DNA of 64,000 nt from an uncultured Vampirovibrio sp. (GCA_910578465.1 CAJTPW010000002.1:1-64000); one strand, 5' to 3'. Shown: positions 51,751 to 60,794, counted from the stretch's first letter. The notes: generated by a model not told the origin, from the letters alone. Program-made: numbers and translations.

Positions 51751-53151
51751 TTATTCAAGAAAATATATTCCATTTACTATATCATCTTCCAGACCTTTTA
51801 CAACAGAGGCCCTTTCGCCAAAATTTTGAATGATTATTGAAAAAGCATAATCAGCCCCGTTTAAGGATTTGAGATATCCTGTCAGAGAACTCACACCAAA
51901 AATCGTCCCTGTTTTCGCCTTTAAGTTGCCTGTCAAATCCCTCATTCTGCGGCTCAAAGTTCCTTCGCCCGAAGTTATCATATAGTTCTTAATTGTAGAG
52001 TTTTTATCAAGAAAAACAAGGGCTTCGCTCATCCAGGAAGTACTTAGAGTGTTATATCTTGAAACGCCCGAAGCATCTTTCAAATTGATTTTATCGGTCT
52101 TTAAACCCGCGTTCTTATAATATTCAAAAAACATCAGTTTCGCTGCTTCAAAGCTTCCTTTTTTTACGTTTTTAAGAGTATCAGAAGCGTTTTCCGCAGC
52201 TTTCACTTTGTCAAACCAGCTTCCGCCTGCAACTTTGAATGTGACTTCCGTTGCAAAATTATTACTCGTTTTTAGCACATACAAAAGCACTTCTTTGATA
52301 GGACGCCTGAAAGATGCGATCCTTTTAGCATTATCCGGCACCCTTTTTTGATAAAACGGCTTTGAATATGATATCCCATTATCATCCAATGCTTTTCTTA
52401 GTTTTACCGTAAAAAAACGTGCAGTATCCAAAACCGGAAAATCCTTTACAATATCTTTAGAAACAGTACCCGTCAAGGAAACAATGCCCGAGGTTTCACC
52501 ATAGTTTAAGGAAGGTATAATGTTTGTAACCGCGCCGATTTCAAGCTCATTTATAAAAGAAAAGCGATAATCATTATTTTGAAAAATTTCAACACCTTTA
52601 CCATTTTTAGATATTGAAAAATTTACTGAAACAATATTACCATCAACTATATATGGCGAAATCTTGGGTGCATTCGGCCAGTAATCATCAACAGTCCAGC
52701 CGTCAGGATACGGAACTTTGTCAATTATTGTATCATCAATGTAAAAATTCTTAATTCTGCCGCCATAAGCCTGTTTTAAGCTCTTTGCAAGAGTATCGAG
52801 GTCAGATGATGTCAAAAGCGGATCGGCACCAAGCTTTAAATAAACATTTTTATCATCGTCAATATACAAAATTGTTTCAAAATGATACTTTTCCCCGAGA
52901 GCATCAAGAGCAGAGGCCATTGTAAAAACCTTAAGCGAAGAGGCAGGGTTTAAAAAGATATTCGGCCGTCTTGAAAAAACCGTATCGTCTGTTTTTAAAT
53001 CCCTTACAGCAATTGAAACAACGGAGTTTCGCCCGAGTTCGGTATTATCTATAGCTTTTACAACAGGATTTATAGGAGCACAAAAAGCTGCTGCATTTAT
53101 AAACAATGCAAACAGTAAAGCAAATATAAATTTAAAAAACCTAGATTGCAT
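51751..53151 (-). CDS. dacB: D-Ala-D-Ala carboxypeptidase/endopeptidase, PBP4 (S13) family
   Basis: About 466 residues. The signal peptide FKFIFALLFALFINAAAFCA ends near residue 25. Active-site motifs are SSLK (about 71-74), TSNNFATEV (SxN) and AKTGTIFG (KTG). The large insertion between SxxK and SxN is typical of DacB. It trims or opens peptidoglycan in the periplasm. I prefer ATG 53151, just after the upstream stop. GTG 53160 has AGGAG only 3 nt away. Confidence 0.92.
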   Translation of the reverse strand: MQSRFFKFIFALLFALFINAAAFCAPINPVVKAIDNTELGRNSVVSIAVRDLKTDDTVFSRRPNIFLNPASSLKVFTMASALDALGEKYHFETILYIDDDKNVYLKLGADPLLTSSDLDTLAKSLKQAYGGRIKNFYIDDTIIDKVPYPDGWTVDDYWPNAPKISPYIVDGNIVSVNFSISKNGKGVEIFQNNDYRFSFINELEIGAVTNIIPSLNYGETSGIVSLTGTVSKDIVKDFPVLDTARFFTVKLRKALDDNGISYSKPFYQKRVPDNAKRIASFRRPIKEVLLYVLKTSNNFATEVTFKVAGGSWFDKVKAAENASDTLKNVKKGSFEAAKLMFFEYYKNAGLKTDKINLKDASGVSRYNTLSTSWMSEALVFLDKNSTIKNYMITSGEGTLSRRMRDLTGNLKAKTGTIFGVSSLTGYLKSLNGADYAFSIIIQNFGERASVVKGLEDDIVNGIYFLE

Positions 53152-53152
53152 T

Positions 53153-54010
53153 TCAAACACAGGCTCCTATTTCAACATACTTCGGATGAAAACCAAAATC
53201 ATCTACCCGTCTGTTTAAAAGGTTTGGATATGTTGTCCTCACATTATCGACAACATTGGTATCAACGGTTTCAAAAATAAAACCTTCATCTTCATTTAAA
53301 GACGCCAGAGTATCTCCCATAGGGTGCACCAGGAGGGAATAACCCGAATTGTAAATATCATTCTTAATAAGACCCGTTTGAGATAGCGCCAGAAAATAAG
53401 ATTGGTTCTCGACTGCCCTTGCTTTTGCCATAACCTCATATTGTGTGCGTCTTGTTTTTGGCCATGCAGAAAGATTAACAAGCATATCGGGCTTATTTTC
53501 CGATGCCATATAGCTTCTGAATAATTCGGGAAATCTGATATCATAACAAATCGAAAGCCCGATTTTTAAGCCTTCAATGCTTACAATAAGAGGAGCGTTT
53601 CCCGATGTCACCGCTTTTGCTTCACCATCAGGAGAATAAAGATGAATCTTATCATACATAGCACAAAGTGTACCGCTTCTATCAATTATGGGGCAAGTAT
53701 TCCTGTACTCGCTGTCAATTTTTCTGATATACGAACCGCCAACAATATTTACATTATATTTTTTTGCCAAATAAGATAAAAATTCAACAGCGGATTCATT
53801 TTTCAAAGCACACTCTTGAAAACATTCCGTATCCCAGCCAAGAGTCCATACTTCGGGAAGGAAAACAATATCGGGCCTGTTTTCCTTTTGAACACCGCAA
53901 ATACCTGCTTTTGAGTAAAAATCGTCAAACAGGGATGTAACCTTTTCGCAGTTTGTATCAAAATCCGCACTAACGGCACTCATCTGAATGGCCAGAATAT
54001 TTTTTCTCAT
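53153..54010 (-). CDS. Carbon-nitrogen hydrolase (nitrilase superfamily, omega-amidase-like)
   Basis: 285 residues with the catalytic triad in order: Glu53 (FLPEVWTLGW), Lys121 (YDKIHLYSPDGE) and Cys155 (GLSICYDIRFPELFR). The pattern is closest to YafV/NIT2 omega-amidases, which remove deaminated glutamine or glutathione by-products. It is in a string with the LeuC paralogue and the PBP4 gene, which offers no clear pathway hint. Confidence 0.9.
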   Translation of the reverse strand: MRKNILAIQMSAVSADFDTNCEKVTSLFDDFYSKAGICGVQKENRPDIVFLPEVWTLGWDTECFQECALKNESAVEFLSYLAKKYNVNIVGGSYIRKIDSEYRNTCPIIDRSGTLCAMYDKIHLYSPDGEAKAVTSGNAPLIVSIEGLKIGLSICYDIRFPELFRSYMASENKPDMLVNLSAWPKTRRTQYEVMAKARAVENQSYFLALSQTGLIKNDIYNSGYSLLVHPMGDTLASLNEDEGFIFETVDTNVVDNVRTTYPNLLNRRVDDFGFHPKYVEIGACV

Positions 54011-54035
54011 TTTTTAAAACTTCTCTTTTCCTGTT

Positions 54036-55301
54036 TTAAAGCTCCTCAGGTGAAGCAATTCTTCCTAAGATTGCACTTGCCGCAGCAACCGCAGGAGAAG
54101 CAAGGTACACCTCGGATTCAGGATGTCCCATTCTGCCTACAAAGTTTCTGTTTGTGGTTGAAACCGCTCTTTCGCCTTTTGCTAAAATACCGGCGTGGCC
54201 GCCAAGACATGGTCCGCAAGTCGGCGTTGAAACAGCACCTTCAGCTTCGACAATTGTTTGCACATATCCAAGCTCAATTGCTTTAAGATAAATATCCTGA
54301 GTTCCAGGGAACACAATCAGACGAACGTTTTTGTTTACTTTTTTACCGCGCAAAATATCGGCAGCAATTTTTAAATCAGATAATCTGCCGTTTGTACAGC
54401 TTCCGATTACAACCTGATTAATCTCAACATTTCCGACTTTACTTATAGGTCTTGTGTTTTCGGGCAAATGCGGAAAAGCAACAGTGGGCTCAATATCTGC
54501 CACATCATATTTTATAACTCTTTCATATTCCGCATCGGGATCGGATGTATAGAATTTATAAGGACGAATTGAGCGGCCTTTCAAATATTCTTCCGTAATT
54601 TTATCAGGAGGAATAATACCGTTTTTAGCACCTGCTTCAATCGCCATATTACAGATAGTAAATCTGCCGTCCATAGACATTTCGGAAATTGCACTTCCTG
54701 TTATTTCAAGGGTTTTATACAATGCACCGTCTACACCGATATCGCCGATTAAATGGAGTACCAAATCTTTAGCACTTACCCACTTATTTAATTTACCGTT
54801 AAATTCAACCTTAATTGCACTCGGCACCTTAAACCAAGTTTCACCTGACGCCATTGCACAGGCTAAATCCGTCGAACCGACACCTGTTGAAAAAGCACCC
54901 AAAGCACCATATGTACAAGTATGAGAATCGGCACCTATGATTAAATCTCCTGCGGTTACAATGCCTGAATCAGGAAGAAGAGCGTGTTCAATGCCCATTC
55001 TGCCAACTTCAAAAAAGAATTTAAGCCCCATCTCACGGGCAAATTTCCTAATTAAGTTTACCTGCTCTGCTGATTTAATATCTTTATTCGGCACAAAATG
55101 ATCAGGCACAAAAACACATCTTTCAGGGTCAAAAACTTTGTTTACGCCAATTTTTCTAAATTCATTAATTGCAACAGGCCCCGTGATATCATTTGCAAGG
55201 GTGATATCAACTTTTGCGCTGATTAAATCACCTGCTTTTACGCTATCCAAACCTGCGTGTGCAGCAAAAATTTTCTCTGTAATTGTCATTGGTGTAGACA
55301 T
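54036..55301 (-). CDS. leuC: 3-isopropylmalate dehydratase large subunit family, paralogue 2
   Basis: 421 residues. GADSHTCTYGALGAFSTGVGSTD, GSCTNGRLSDL and TPTCGPCLGGHAGIL supply the substrate loop and the three Cys ligands. It is closely related to the protein at 49174 and the two differ in the substrate-binding loops. It follows the small Cys-rich gene by 33 nt, with GGGAG upstream of ATG. Isomerises isopropylmalate in leucine synthesis if it is true LeuC; which paralogue that is cannot be decided here. Confidence 0.9.
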   Translation of the reverse strand: MSTPMTITEKIFAAHAGLDSVKAGDLISAKVDITLANDITGPVAINEFRKIGVNKVFDPERCVFVPDHFVPNKDIKSAEQVNLIRKFAREMGLKFFFEVGRMGIEHALLPDSGIVTAGDLIIGADSHTCTYGALGAFSTGVGSTDLACAMASGETWFKVPSAIKVEFNGKLNKWVSAKDLVLHLIGDIGVDGALYKTLEITGSAISEMSMDGRFTICNMAIEAGAKNGIIPPDKITEEYLKGRSIRPYKFYTSDPDAEYERVIKYDVADIEPTVAFPHLPENTRPISKVGNVEINQVVIGSCTNGRLSDLKIAADILRGKKVNKNVRLIVFPGTQDIYLKAIELGYVQTIVEAEGAVSTPTCGPCLGGHAGILAKGERAVSTTNRNFVGRMGHPESEVYLASPAVAAASAILGRIASPEEL

Positions 55302-55334
55302 TATTTTTCTCCCTGTTTATTGTCTGTTTTTTAA

Positions 55335-55520
55335 CTATTCTGCAGATTTTGCACCTTGTTTTGCTTTAACATCCAAAAGCGCATTATGTGCCATCACATA
55401 AATAGCGCAAGTTTTAAGGTTTTGAATGTACCATGCGCAATTTTCCTGCGCACACACGGAATTAACATCTTTGCCTGCCGAAATAAGCGGACATATCGGA
55501 ATTGAACTGCTGTTTGCCAT
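55335..55520 (-). CDS. Small Cys-rich protein with CAWY motif
   Basis: 61 residues. Cys residues lie at IPICPL, VCAQENCAWYIQNLKTCAIY, giving C-x12-C-x4-C-x9-C spacing. This resembles a small family with CPL...C...CAW(W/Y)...CA that I recall from gut Firmicutes and cyanobacterial relatives, so a metal-binding or Fe-S role is possible but unproven. GAGGT lies 5 nt before ATG 55520. The gene stands tightly between the SudB-like flavoprotein and the LeuC-type gene. Confidence 0.8.
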   Translation of the reverse strand: MANSSSIPICPLISAGKDVNSVCAQENCAWYIQNLKTCAIYVMAHNALLDVKAKQGAKSAE

Positions 55521-55548
55521 ATTCTACCTCAATTTCTAAATTAATATA

Positions 55549-56418
55549 TTAACGAGCTTTTTCTAACTTTTCTTCAAGCGCTCTTGCCTGTTTTTGAAGA
55601 TTGCAGCTTGTTTCGTCACATCTTTTTTCATAATCTTTGTAAATTCTGGTTCTGTTCATTACTTCATCAAAATCTACAAGATGAGCGTCAAAATCAGGAC
55701 CATCAACACAAGCAAACTTTACTTCATTTCCAACAGTCACTCTGCAAGCACCGCACATACCTGTTCCATCCACCATAATCGGGTTCATTGAAACTTCTGT
55801 TTTAATCCCCGTGCCGCGTGTTAAATCTGCAACCGCTTTCATCATTGGCATGGGGCCTACCGCAATTGCATAGTTTACGGTCTCTTTTGCCATAATTTCT
55901 TTCATAACATCGGTTACGAAGCCTTTTCTGCCAAGCGTACCGTCATCTGTCGTAATAAATAATTCCGTGCAGGCATCTTTCATCTTATCCTGCCAGAATA
56001 TTAAATTTTCATTTCTTGCACCCATAATCATATAGACTTTATTGCCAGCATCTTTAAATGCCTTTGCAATCAAATAGCATGGCGCAGCACCATATCCGCC
56101 TGCCAAACAAACAACCGTGCCATATTTTTCGATATGCGTAGGCTGCCCCAAAGGCCCTACAATATCTTCGATTTCATCACCAACCTCTAAACTTGCAAGT
56201 TTTTTGGTTGTATACCCGACTGCCATATAAACAATTGTAAGCTCTTCCGTTTCTCTGTTGTAGTCAGCAATTGTGAGCGGAATTCTTTCGGAATTCTTAT
56301 CGGTTCTAAGAATTATAAATTGTCCTGCTTTGGCATTTTTTGTAATAAAGGGCGCCTTAATTCTTATTTCATACTGGTTTGTGCAAAGTTCCTTTTTATA
56401 TAAAATTTTATATCCCAA
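55549..56418 (-). CDS. SudB/NfnA-type FAD/NAD-binding iron-sulfur subunit
   Basis: 289 residues. A ferredoxin reductase fold: RIPLTIADYN (FAD), VVCLAGGYGAAPCY and IMGARNEN (NAD), then a [2Fe-2S] motif DGTGMCGACRVTVGNEVKFACVDG with a later acidic C-terminal helix. This is the small subunit of NfnAB transhydrogenase, sulfide dehydrogenase or glutamate synthase-like complexes. The usual partner gene (NfnB/GltD-like) is not adjacent. Upstream of a small Cys-rich protein and leuC, it may feed electrons to another oxidoreductase. Confidence 0.88.
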   Translation of the reverse strand: MGYKILYKKELCTNQYEIRIKAPFITKNAKAGQFIILRTDKNSERIPLTIADYNRETEELTIVYMAVGYTTKKLASLEVGDEIEDIVGPLGQPTHIEKYGTVVCLAGGYGAAPCYLIAKAFKDAGNKVYMIMGARNENLIFWQDKMKDACTELFITTDDGTLGRKGFVTDVMKEIMAKETVNYAIAVGPMPMMKAVADLTRGTGIKTEVSMNPIMVDGTGMCGACRVTVGNEVKFACVDGPDFDAHLVDFDEVMNRTRIYKDYEKRCDETSCNLQKQARALEEKLEKAR

Positions 56419-56483
56419 TTTGCTCTCCTTAAACTAATTAGCATGTTATATCCACGTTTATTATACTATAAAATATTAAAGTG

Positions 56484-56522
56484 TGAAAAACAATTTAAGG
56501 CAGAGAATAATCCCTGCCTTAA
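56484..56522 (-). terminator. Rho-independent terminator of the Asn-rich gene
   Basis: TTAAGGCAG (56495-56503) pairs with CTGCCTTAA (56514-56522). On the minus strand it is followed by ATTGTTTTTCAC. It lies 25 nt after the stop at 56547. Confidence 0.75.
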
Positions 56523-56546
56523 CAAAATTTAAAATTAAGCAAATAT

Positions 56547-57212
56547 CTATTTAAAAATACCTGCAACCTTTGATGCAATATTTAAAATATCCCCAAGAGT
56601 ATTATTTGAAGATGCAGCGGTTGTCGTATTGTTTCTTCCGTTTAAATGGGAATTATTCGTGTTTAGAAAATTATTATTCATAGCAAGGGTCTGCAGCATA
56701 TTTGAATATACCTGATTTTGATAATCATTAAGGAAATTCAAATATTCATATCTGTTTGCAAGTTCATTATTTACAAGTTCATTTCTTTTGCTTGAAACAT
56801 CCTGTACTAAATCGCTCATAGCAAGAGCGCGCTTTGATTCAATATCATTAAGATTATCCATAAACATTGAATTGTTGGTATTTCCAAACCTTCTTGCAAC
56901 ATCATTTTGCATATCTCTAATCATTGGCGTATAAGTATTATTCAGCATATTCAGCCCTTGATTCAAATATGCATTAACCTGATTATTCAAGCTTTTTATC
57001 GTATCATCAGAAAATACGTTAATATTTGCGAGATTATCATAGAAAGATTTTCCCGCATAATCATATGCGGCCTGTTCGTAAGGATTCATATTATAACTTA
57101 CGTTTGCGCCGTTTTTTGTGCTTGTTGCGGAAGATTTCACGTTTCCGTTCATTGTAATTGTTGAAGAGGGGTTGTAGATTTTAGGTTTACTTTGTTTTGA
57201 TTTTTTAGACAT
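56547..57212 (-). CDS. Asn-rich protein of unknown function
   Basis: 221 residues. I do not recognise the family. The N-terminus is Lys/Ser-rich, then NMNPYEQAAYDYAGKSFYDN and a helical middle (about 60-170) with many Asn, Gln and Met residues. A Thr/Asn-rich tail ends GDILNIASKVAGIFK, perhaps an amphipathic helix. No signal peptide or membrane helix. Some phage internal virion proteins look like this, but no phage genes are nearby. GGAAAGG precedes ATG, and a terminator follows, so it is a real single-gene unit. Confidence 0.7.
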   Translation of the reverse strand: MSKKSKQSKPKIYNPSSTITMNGNVKSSATSTKNGANVSYNMNPYEQAAYDYAGKSFYDNLANINVFSDDTIKSLNNQVNAYLNQGLNMLNNTYTPMIRDMQNDVARRFGNTNNSMFMDNLNDIESKRALAMSDLVQDVSSKRNELVNNELANRYEYLNFLNDYQNQVYSNMLQTLAMNNNFLNTNNSHLNGRNNTTTAASSNNTLGDILNIASKVAGIFK

Positions 57213-57330
57213 AAAAATTTTCCTTTCCTTTTGTCTTTTTTAAAAGGAAAATCAACTAAATATAAATGACAGCATTTATATTCTATCACATCAAAAAGCT
57301 TGTGCATAGAGTAAAAATACTCAAACAGAC

Positions 57331-57370
57331 AATAAAAATCGGGCTTAATTTCAACTTAAGCCCGATTTTT
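57331..57370. terminator. Terminator downstream of dnaK, bidirectional
   Basis: AAATCGGGCTTAA (57336-57348) pairs perfectly with TTAAGCCCGATTT (57356-57368). T-runs flank it on both strands. dnaK ends at 57392. Confidence 0.9.
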
Positions 57371-57391
57371 TAATATTGCCTTTGAAAAGAA

Positions 57392-59236
57392 TTATTCTTT
57401 AGTGTATTCCGCATCAATTACATCATCATTGCTTGAAGAAGCGTCGCCTGATGTATTTTCAGCGCTTTCATCCGCAGATTTTGCATCCTGGCCTTCCTGT
57501 TGAACTTGAGCGTATGCAGCCTGTGAAATAGCATACATTGTCTGTTGAAGTTCTTCAGAAAGTTTCTTAATTTCTTCATGGCCTTTGTTTTCATCCAAAG
57601 CTTTTCTTAAAGCGGTTTTTTGCTCTTCAAGCTTTGTTTTGTCACTATCTGAGATTTTGCCTTCGAAATCTTTTACAATTCTGTCAGCAGCTGAAATCAT
57701 GCTTTCTGCATTGTTTTTGGTTTCGGCTTCTTCTTTTTTCTTTTTGTCTTCAGTAGCGTTTGCTTCAGCTTCTTTTACCATCTTATCGATATCGGATTCT
57801 GAAAGATTTGAGGAATTTGTGATTGTAATTTTCTGCTCTTTGTTTGTTGCTTTATCTTTTGCAGTAACATTTACAATACCGTTTGCGTCAATATCAAAGG
57901 TTACTTCGATTTGAGGCATACCTTTCATTGCAGGCGGAATGCCGTCAAGTCTGAACATACCGAGCGACTTATTATCCTTTGCCATCGGTCTTTCACCTTG
58001 AAGAACGTGAATATCAACGGCAGTCTGGTTGTCATCGGCGGTTGAGAACACCTGAGATTTTGAAACAGGAATTGTAGTGTTCCGTTGAACAAGAGGCGTC
58101 ATAACGCCGCCAAGAGTTTCAATACCGAGTGTTAAAGGAGTTACATCCAAAAGAACGATATCTTTAACTTCACCCGCCAGAACGCCTGCCTGAACTGCAG
58201 CACCAACCGCAACAACCTCATCAGGGTTTACAGATTGGTTAGGCTCTTTTCCCGTATATTCTTTAACCAGAGCCTGAACCGCAGGAATACGGGTTGAGCC
58301 GCCTACAAGAACAACTTCGTCAATTTCATTTTTAGAAATCCCTGCATCTTTAATGGCCTGTTCAACAGGTTTTTTACATCTCTCAAGCAAATCATGGGAT
58401 AACTCTTCGAATTTAGCACGGCTCAATGTCATATCTAGGTGTTTGGGACCGTTTGCATCAGCCGTAATGAACGGGAGGTTAATATTTGTTTCAACAACTG
58501 ATGATAATTCACATTTAGCCTTTTCTGCAGCTTCTTTAAGTCTTTGCATAGCCTGTTTGTCAGCTTTAAGGTCAATTCCTTCAGCTTTTTTAAATTCTTC
58601 AGCAAGCCAATCCATAACTTTTTGGTCAAAATCATCGCCACCAAGATGCGTATCGCCTGATGTTGACAATACTTCATGGACACCATCGCCGATTTCAAGG
58701 ATTGAAACATCGAATGTACCGCCGCCAAGGTCAAATACCAGAACTTTTTCGGTTTTTTCCTTTTCAAGACCGTATGCAAGAGCGGCAGCCGTCGGTTCGT
58801 TTACGATACGGAGTACATCAAGCCCTGCGATTTTGCCCGCATCTTTTGTTGCCTGTCTTTGAGCATCGTTAAAATATGCAGGAACGGTAATAACCGCACT
58901 TGTAACCTTTTCACCAAGATAATTTGAAGCATCATCAGCTAATTTTCTTAAAATCATTGCTGAGATTTCTTGAGGCGTATAGTCTTTCCCGTCAATATTT
59001 TTCTTAAAATCTTCGCCCATATGACGTTTAATTGAAATAATTGTTCTATCAGGGTTTAAGATTGCCTGACGCTTTGCAAGTTGCCCTACAAGCCTTTCTC
59101 CGTTTTTTGAAAAACCAACAATTGAAGGTGTTGTTCTTGAACCTTCGGCGTTAGCAATAACGGTCGGTTTTCCCCCTTCCATAACAGCAACTACGGAGTT
59201 TGTAGTTCCCAAGTCAATACCTATTGTTTTTGCCAT
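57392..59236 (-). CDS. dnaK: Chaperone DnaK (Hsp70)
   Basis: 614 residues. ATPase domain with IGIDLGTTNSVVAVMEGG, VFDLGGGTFDVSIL and VVLVGGSTRIPAVQALV. The linker KDIVLLDVTPLTLGIET precedes the substrate-binding domain, and the tail ends ASSSNDDVIDAEYTKE, as in bacterial DnaK. AAGGAG lies upstream of ATG. There is no CIRCE inverted repeat (TTAGCACTC type) before it, and grpE/dnaJ are not adjacent, so it is a single-gene unit. Heat-shock control cannot be read from the sequence. Confidence 0.97.
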   Translation of the reverse strand: MAKTIGIDLGTTNSVVAVMEGGKPTVIANAEGSRTTPSIVGFSKNGERLVGQLAKRQAILNPDRTIISIKRHMGEDFKKNIDGKDYTPQEISAMILRKLADDASNYLGEKVTSAVITVPAYFNDAQRQATKDAGKIAGLDVLRIVNEPTAAALAYGLEKEKTEKVLVFDLGGGTFDVSILEIGDGVHEVLSTSGDTHLGGDDFDQKVMDWLAEEFKKAEGIDLKADKQAMQRLKEAAEKAKCELSSVVETNINLPFITADANGPKHLDMTLSRAKFEELSHDLLERCKKPVEQAIKDAGISKNEIDEVVLVGGSTRIPAVQALVKEYTGKEPNQSVNPDEVVAVGAAVQAGVLAGEVKDIVLLDVTPLTLGIETLGGVMTPLVQRNTTIPVSKSQVFSTADDNQTAVDIHVLQGERPMAKDNKSLGMFRLDGIPPAMKGMPQIEVTFDIDANGIVNVTAKDKATNKEQKITITNSSNLSESDIDKMVKEAEANATEDKKKKEEAETKNNAESMISAADRIVKDFEGKISDSDKTKLEEQKTALRKALDENKGHEEIKKLSEELQQTMYAISQAAYAQVQQEGQDAKSADESAENTSGDASSSNDDVIDAEYTKE

Positions 59237-59350
59237 TTTTTATCTCCTTTATTTTTTAGATATTTTTCTCCCAATAACTTAAATTTATCACCATAATTAA
59301 AGACCCTTTAAAAAATAAACAAAAAATTAATATTTTGTTCAAATTGGTGA

Positions 59351-59356
59351 TAGAAT
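59351..59356 (+). promoter_or_regulatory. Extended -10 promoter of the TPR-kinase pair, leaderless layout
   Basis: TAGAAT preceded by TGa, ending six nt before the ATG at 59363. A weak TTAATA lies 18 nt upstream of it. No Shine-Dalgarno site separates the box from the start codon. Confidence 0.45.
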
Positions 59357-59362
59357 TAAAAT

Positions 59363-59752
59363 ATGGAATTTGATATTGCAAAAGAATACTGCAACATAAT
59401 TAAAAATAAGCTGGCCCTTGGCGAATATGACGTTGCGCTTTCAAACGCAAAGAAGCTTTTGCTTTATTCGCCTGATAATGCCGAAGGACATTATTATGAG
59501 GGCCTTTGCAATTTTGCACTCGGAAATTATGAAGAGTCCGTTGCAAATTATAAAAAGGCCATAGAACTCGATTCAAACTTTGCCAAAGCATACTACAACC
59601 TTGGAGTAACAAAATATTATCTTAATAAATTCACGGAAGCAGTGAACAATATTGAAGCTGCTTACAGGATTTTTCATCAAAATCAGGATAAACCGTCTTA
59701 TACAAAATGTATGGAATCTATTGAATTTATTAAAGAAGAGCAGGGTTTATGA
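59363..59752 (+). CDS. TPR-repeat protein
   Basis: 129 residues with three TPR-like units, such as AEGHYYEGLCNFALGNYEESVANYKKAI and AKAYYNLGVTKYYLNKFTEAVNNI. Its stop codon overlaps the start of the histidine kinase gene (ATGA), so the two are cotranscribed and possibly interact. No Shine-Dalgarno sequence; a -10 box lies 6 nt upstream. Role is probably that of an adaptor for the kinase, by inference. Confidence 0.85.
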   Translation: MEFDIAKEYCNIIKNKLALGEYDVALSNAKKLLLYSPDNAEGHYYEGLCNFALGNYEESVANYKKAIELDSNFAKAYYNLGVTKYYLNKFTEAVNNIEAAYRIFHQNQDKPSYTKCMESIEFIKEEQGL

Positions 59753-60753
59753 TATTTTTATTATTTAGCGTTGCATTTACGGGAATATTTTGCTTCGCTT
59801 TTTGCCTTTTGCTTATAAAGCATTTTAAACTTTCTGGCGATTTGAATGATTTAAAAAACTATATCAAAAAAACCTCTCATATTGTCTCCTCTGCAAGATA
59901 TGGAAACTTATATTCAAGAATCATAGAGGATGATAAAACATCCTTTGTTACATTAGAGCTTTCAAAAAATTTAAACAACCTTTTAGAGAGCATAATTGAC
60001 CGCGATATTATGATTAATGAATATATTGAAAACGAAAAAGAAGAAACCACCCTGAAGGAAGATTTTATTGCAAGCCTGACTCATGACCTTAAAGTACCCA
60101 TTATTGCACAGGATAATACTTATGAGCTTTTGTTATCGGAAAAATTCGGCCCCCTGACGGACATTCAAAAAGAAGCTCTTGTAAAATTAAAAATATCAAA
60201 TATTGACCTTAAATATTTAATTGAAGCACTGCTTGAAACATATAAAGTTGAGCACAAAGGAATTTCGATTAAAAAAGAGGAAGGGGTTTTAATTAACAAA
60301 TTCATCAAAGAAATAATGAACCAGCTTTCATCCATTTTCGAACTTCATAATAAAAACATAGTTTTTGAAACAAAGCTGAAAGATGATTTCAGCGCAGATA
60401 TCGACACTTTCCTTGTAAAAAGGGTTGTAAATAATTTGATTTTAAATGCACTTAGTTATAGCGCAAATTCGGATAAAATAGAGGTGCGTCTTGAAGAGGC
60501 TGCCTTTGACGCTGAAAATAAAACAGATGGTTTTAAAATCTCTGTCAGAGATTTTGGCATAGGGATTGAAAAAGAAGAAATTGATAAAATTTTTAATAAA
60601 TACTATTGCGGAAAATTAAACCTGACAAGGTCTTCCACGGGCCTTGGGCTTTATCTTTCAAATAAAATCATAAAAGCACTCGGCGGAAAAATTGAAGTTC
60701 AAAGCAAAAAAAACGAAGGTTCGACTTTTACCGTAATTCTGCCTTTGGAATAA
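59749..60753 (+). CDS. Sensor histidine kinase with a single N-terminal membrane helix
   Basis: 334 residues. One membrane segment (about 3-24) leads through a linker to the H-box FIASLTHDLKVPII (phospho-acceptor His112). The ATPase domain has VNNLILNAL (N-box), VRDFGIGIEKEE (G1) and STGLGLYLSNKII (G2). There is no periplasmic sensor domain. No response regulator is adjacent, so it is an orphan kinase whose input may come from the cotranscribed TPR protein. Confidence 0.9.
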   Translation: MIFLLFSVAFTGIFCFAFCLLLIKHFKLSGDLNDLKNYIKKTSHIVSSARYGNLYSRIIEDDKTSFVTLELSKNLNNLLESIIDRDIMINEYIENEKEETTLKEDFIASLTHDLKVPIIAQDNTYELLLSEKFGPLTDIQKEALVKLKISNIDLKYLIEALLETYKVEHKGISIKKEEGVLINKFIKEIMNQLSSIFELHNKNIVFETKLKDDFSADIDTFLVKRVVNNLILNALSYSANSDKIEVRLEEAAFDAENKTDGFKISVRDFGIGIEKEEIDKIFNKYYCGKLNLTRSSTGLGLYLSNKIIKALGGKIEVQSKKNEGSTFTVILPLE

Positions 60754-60794
60754 TTTACAGCCGCCTAAAAACCGAACATTAAGTTTTGACACTA

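Noticed and set aside
58353..58862. 169-aa plus-strand ORF inside dnaK
   Set aside because: Mirror frame of the strongly biased dnaK coding sequence.
59237..59362. CIRCE heat-shock operator upstream of dnaK
   Set aside because: No TTAGCACTC/GAGTGCTAA inverted repeat is present.
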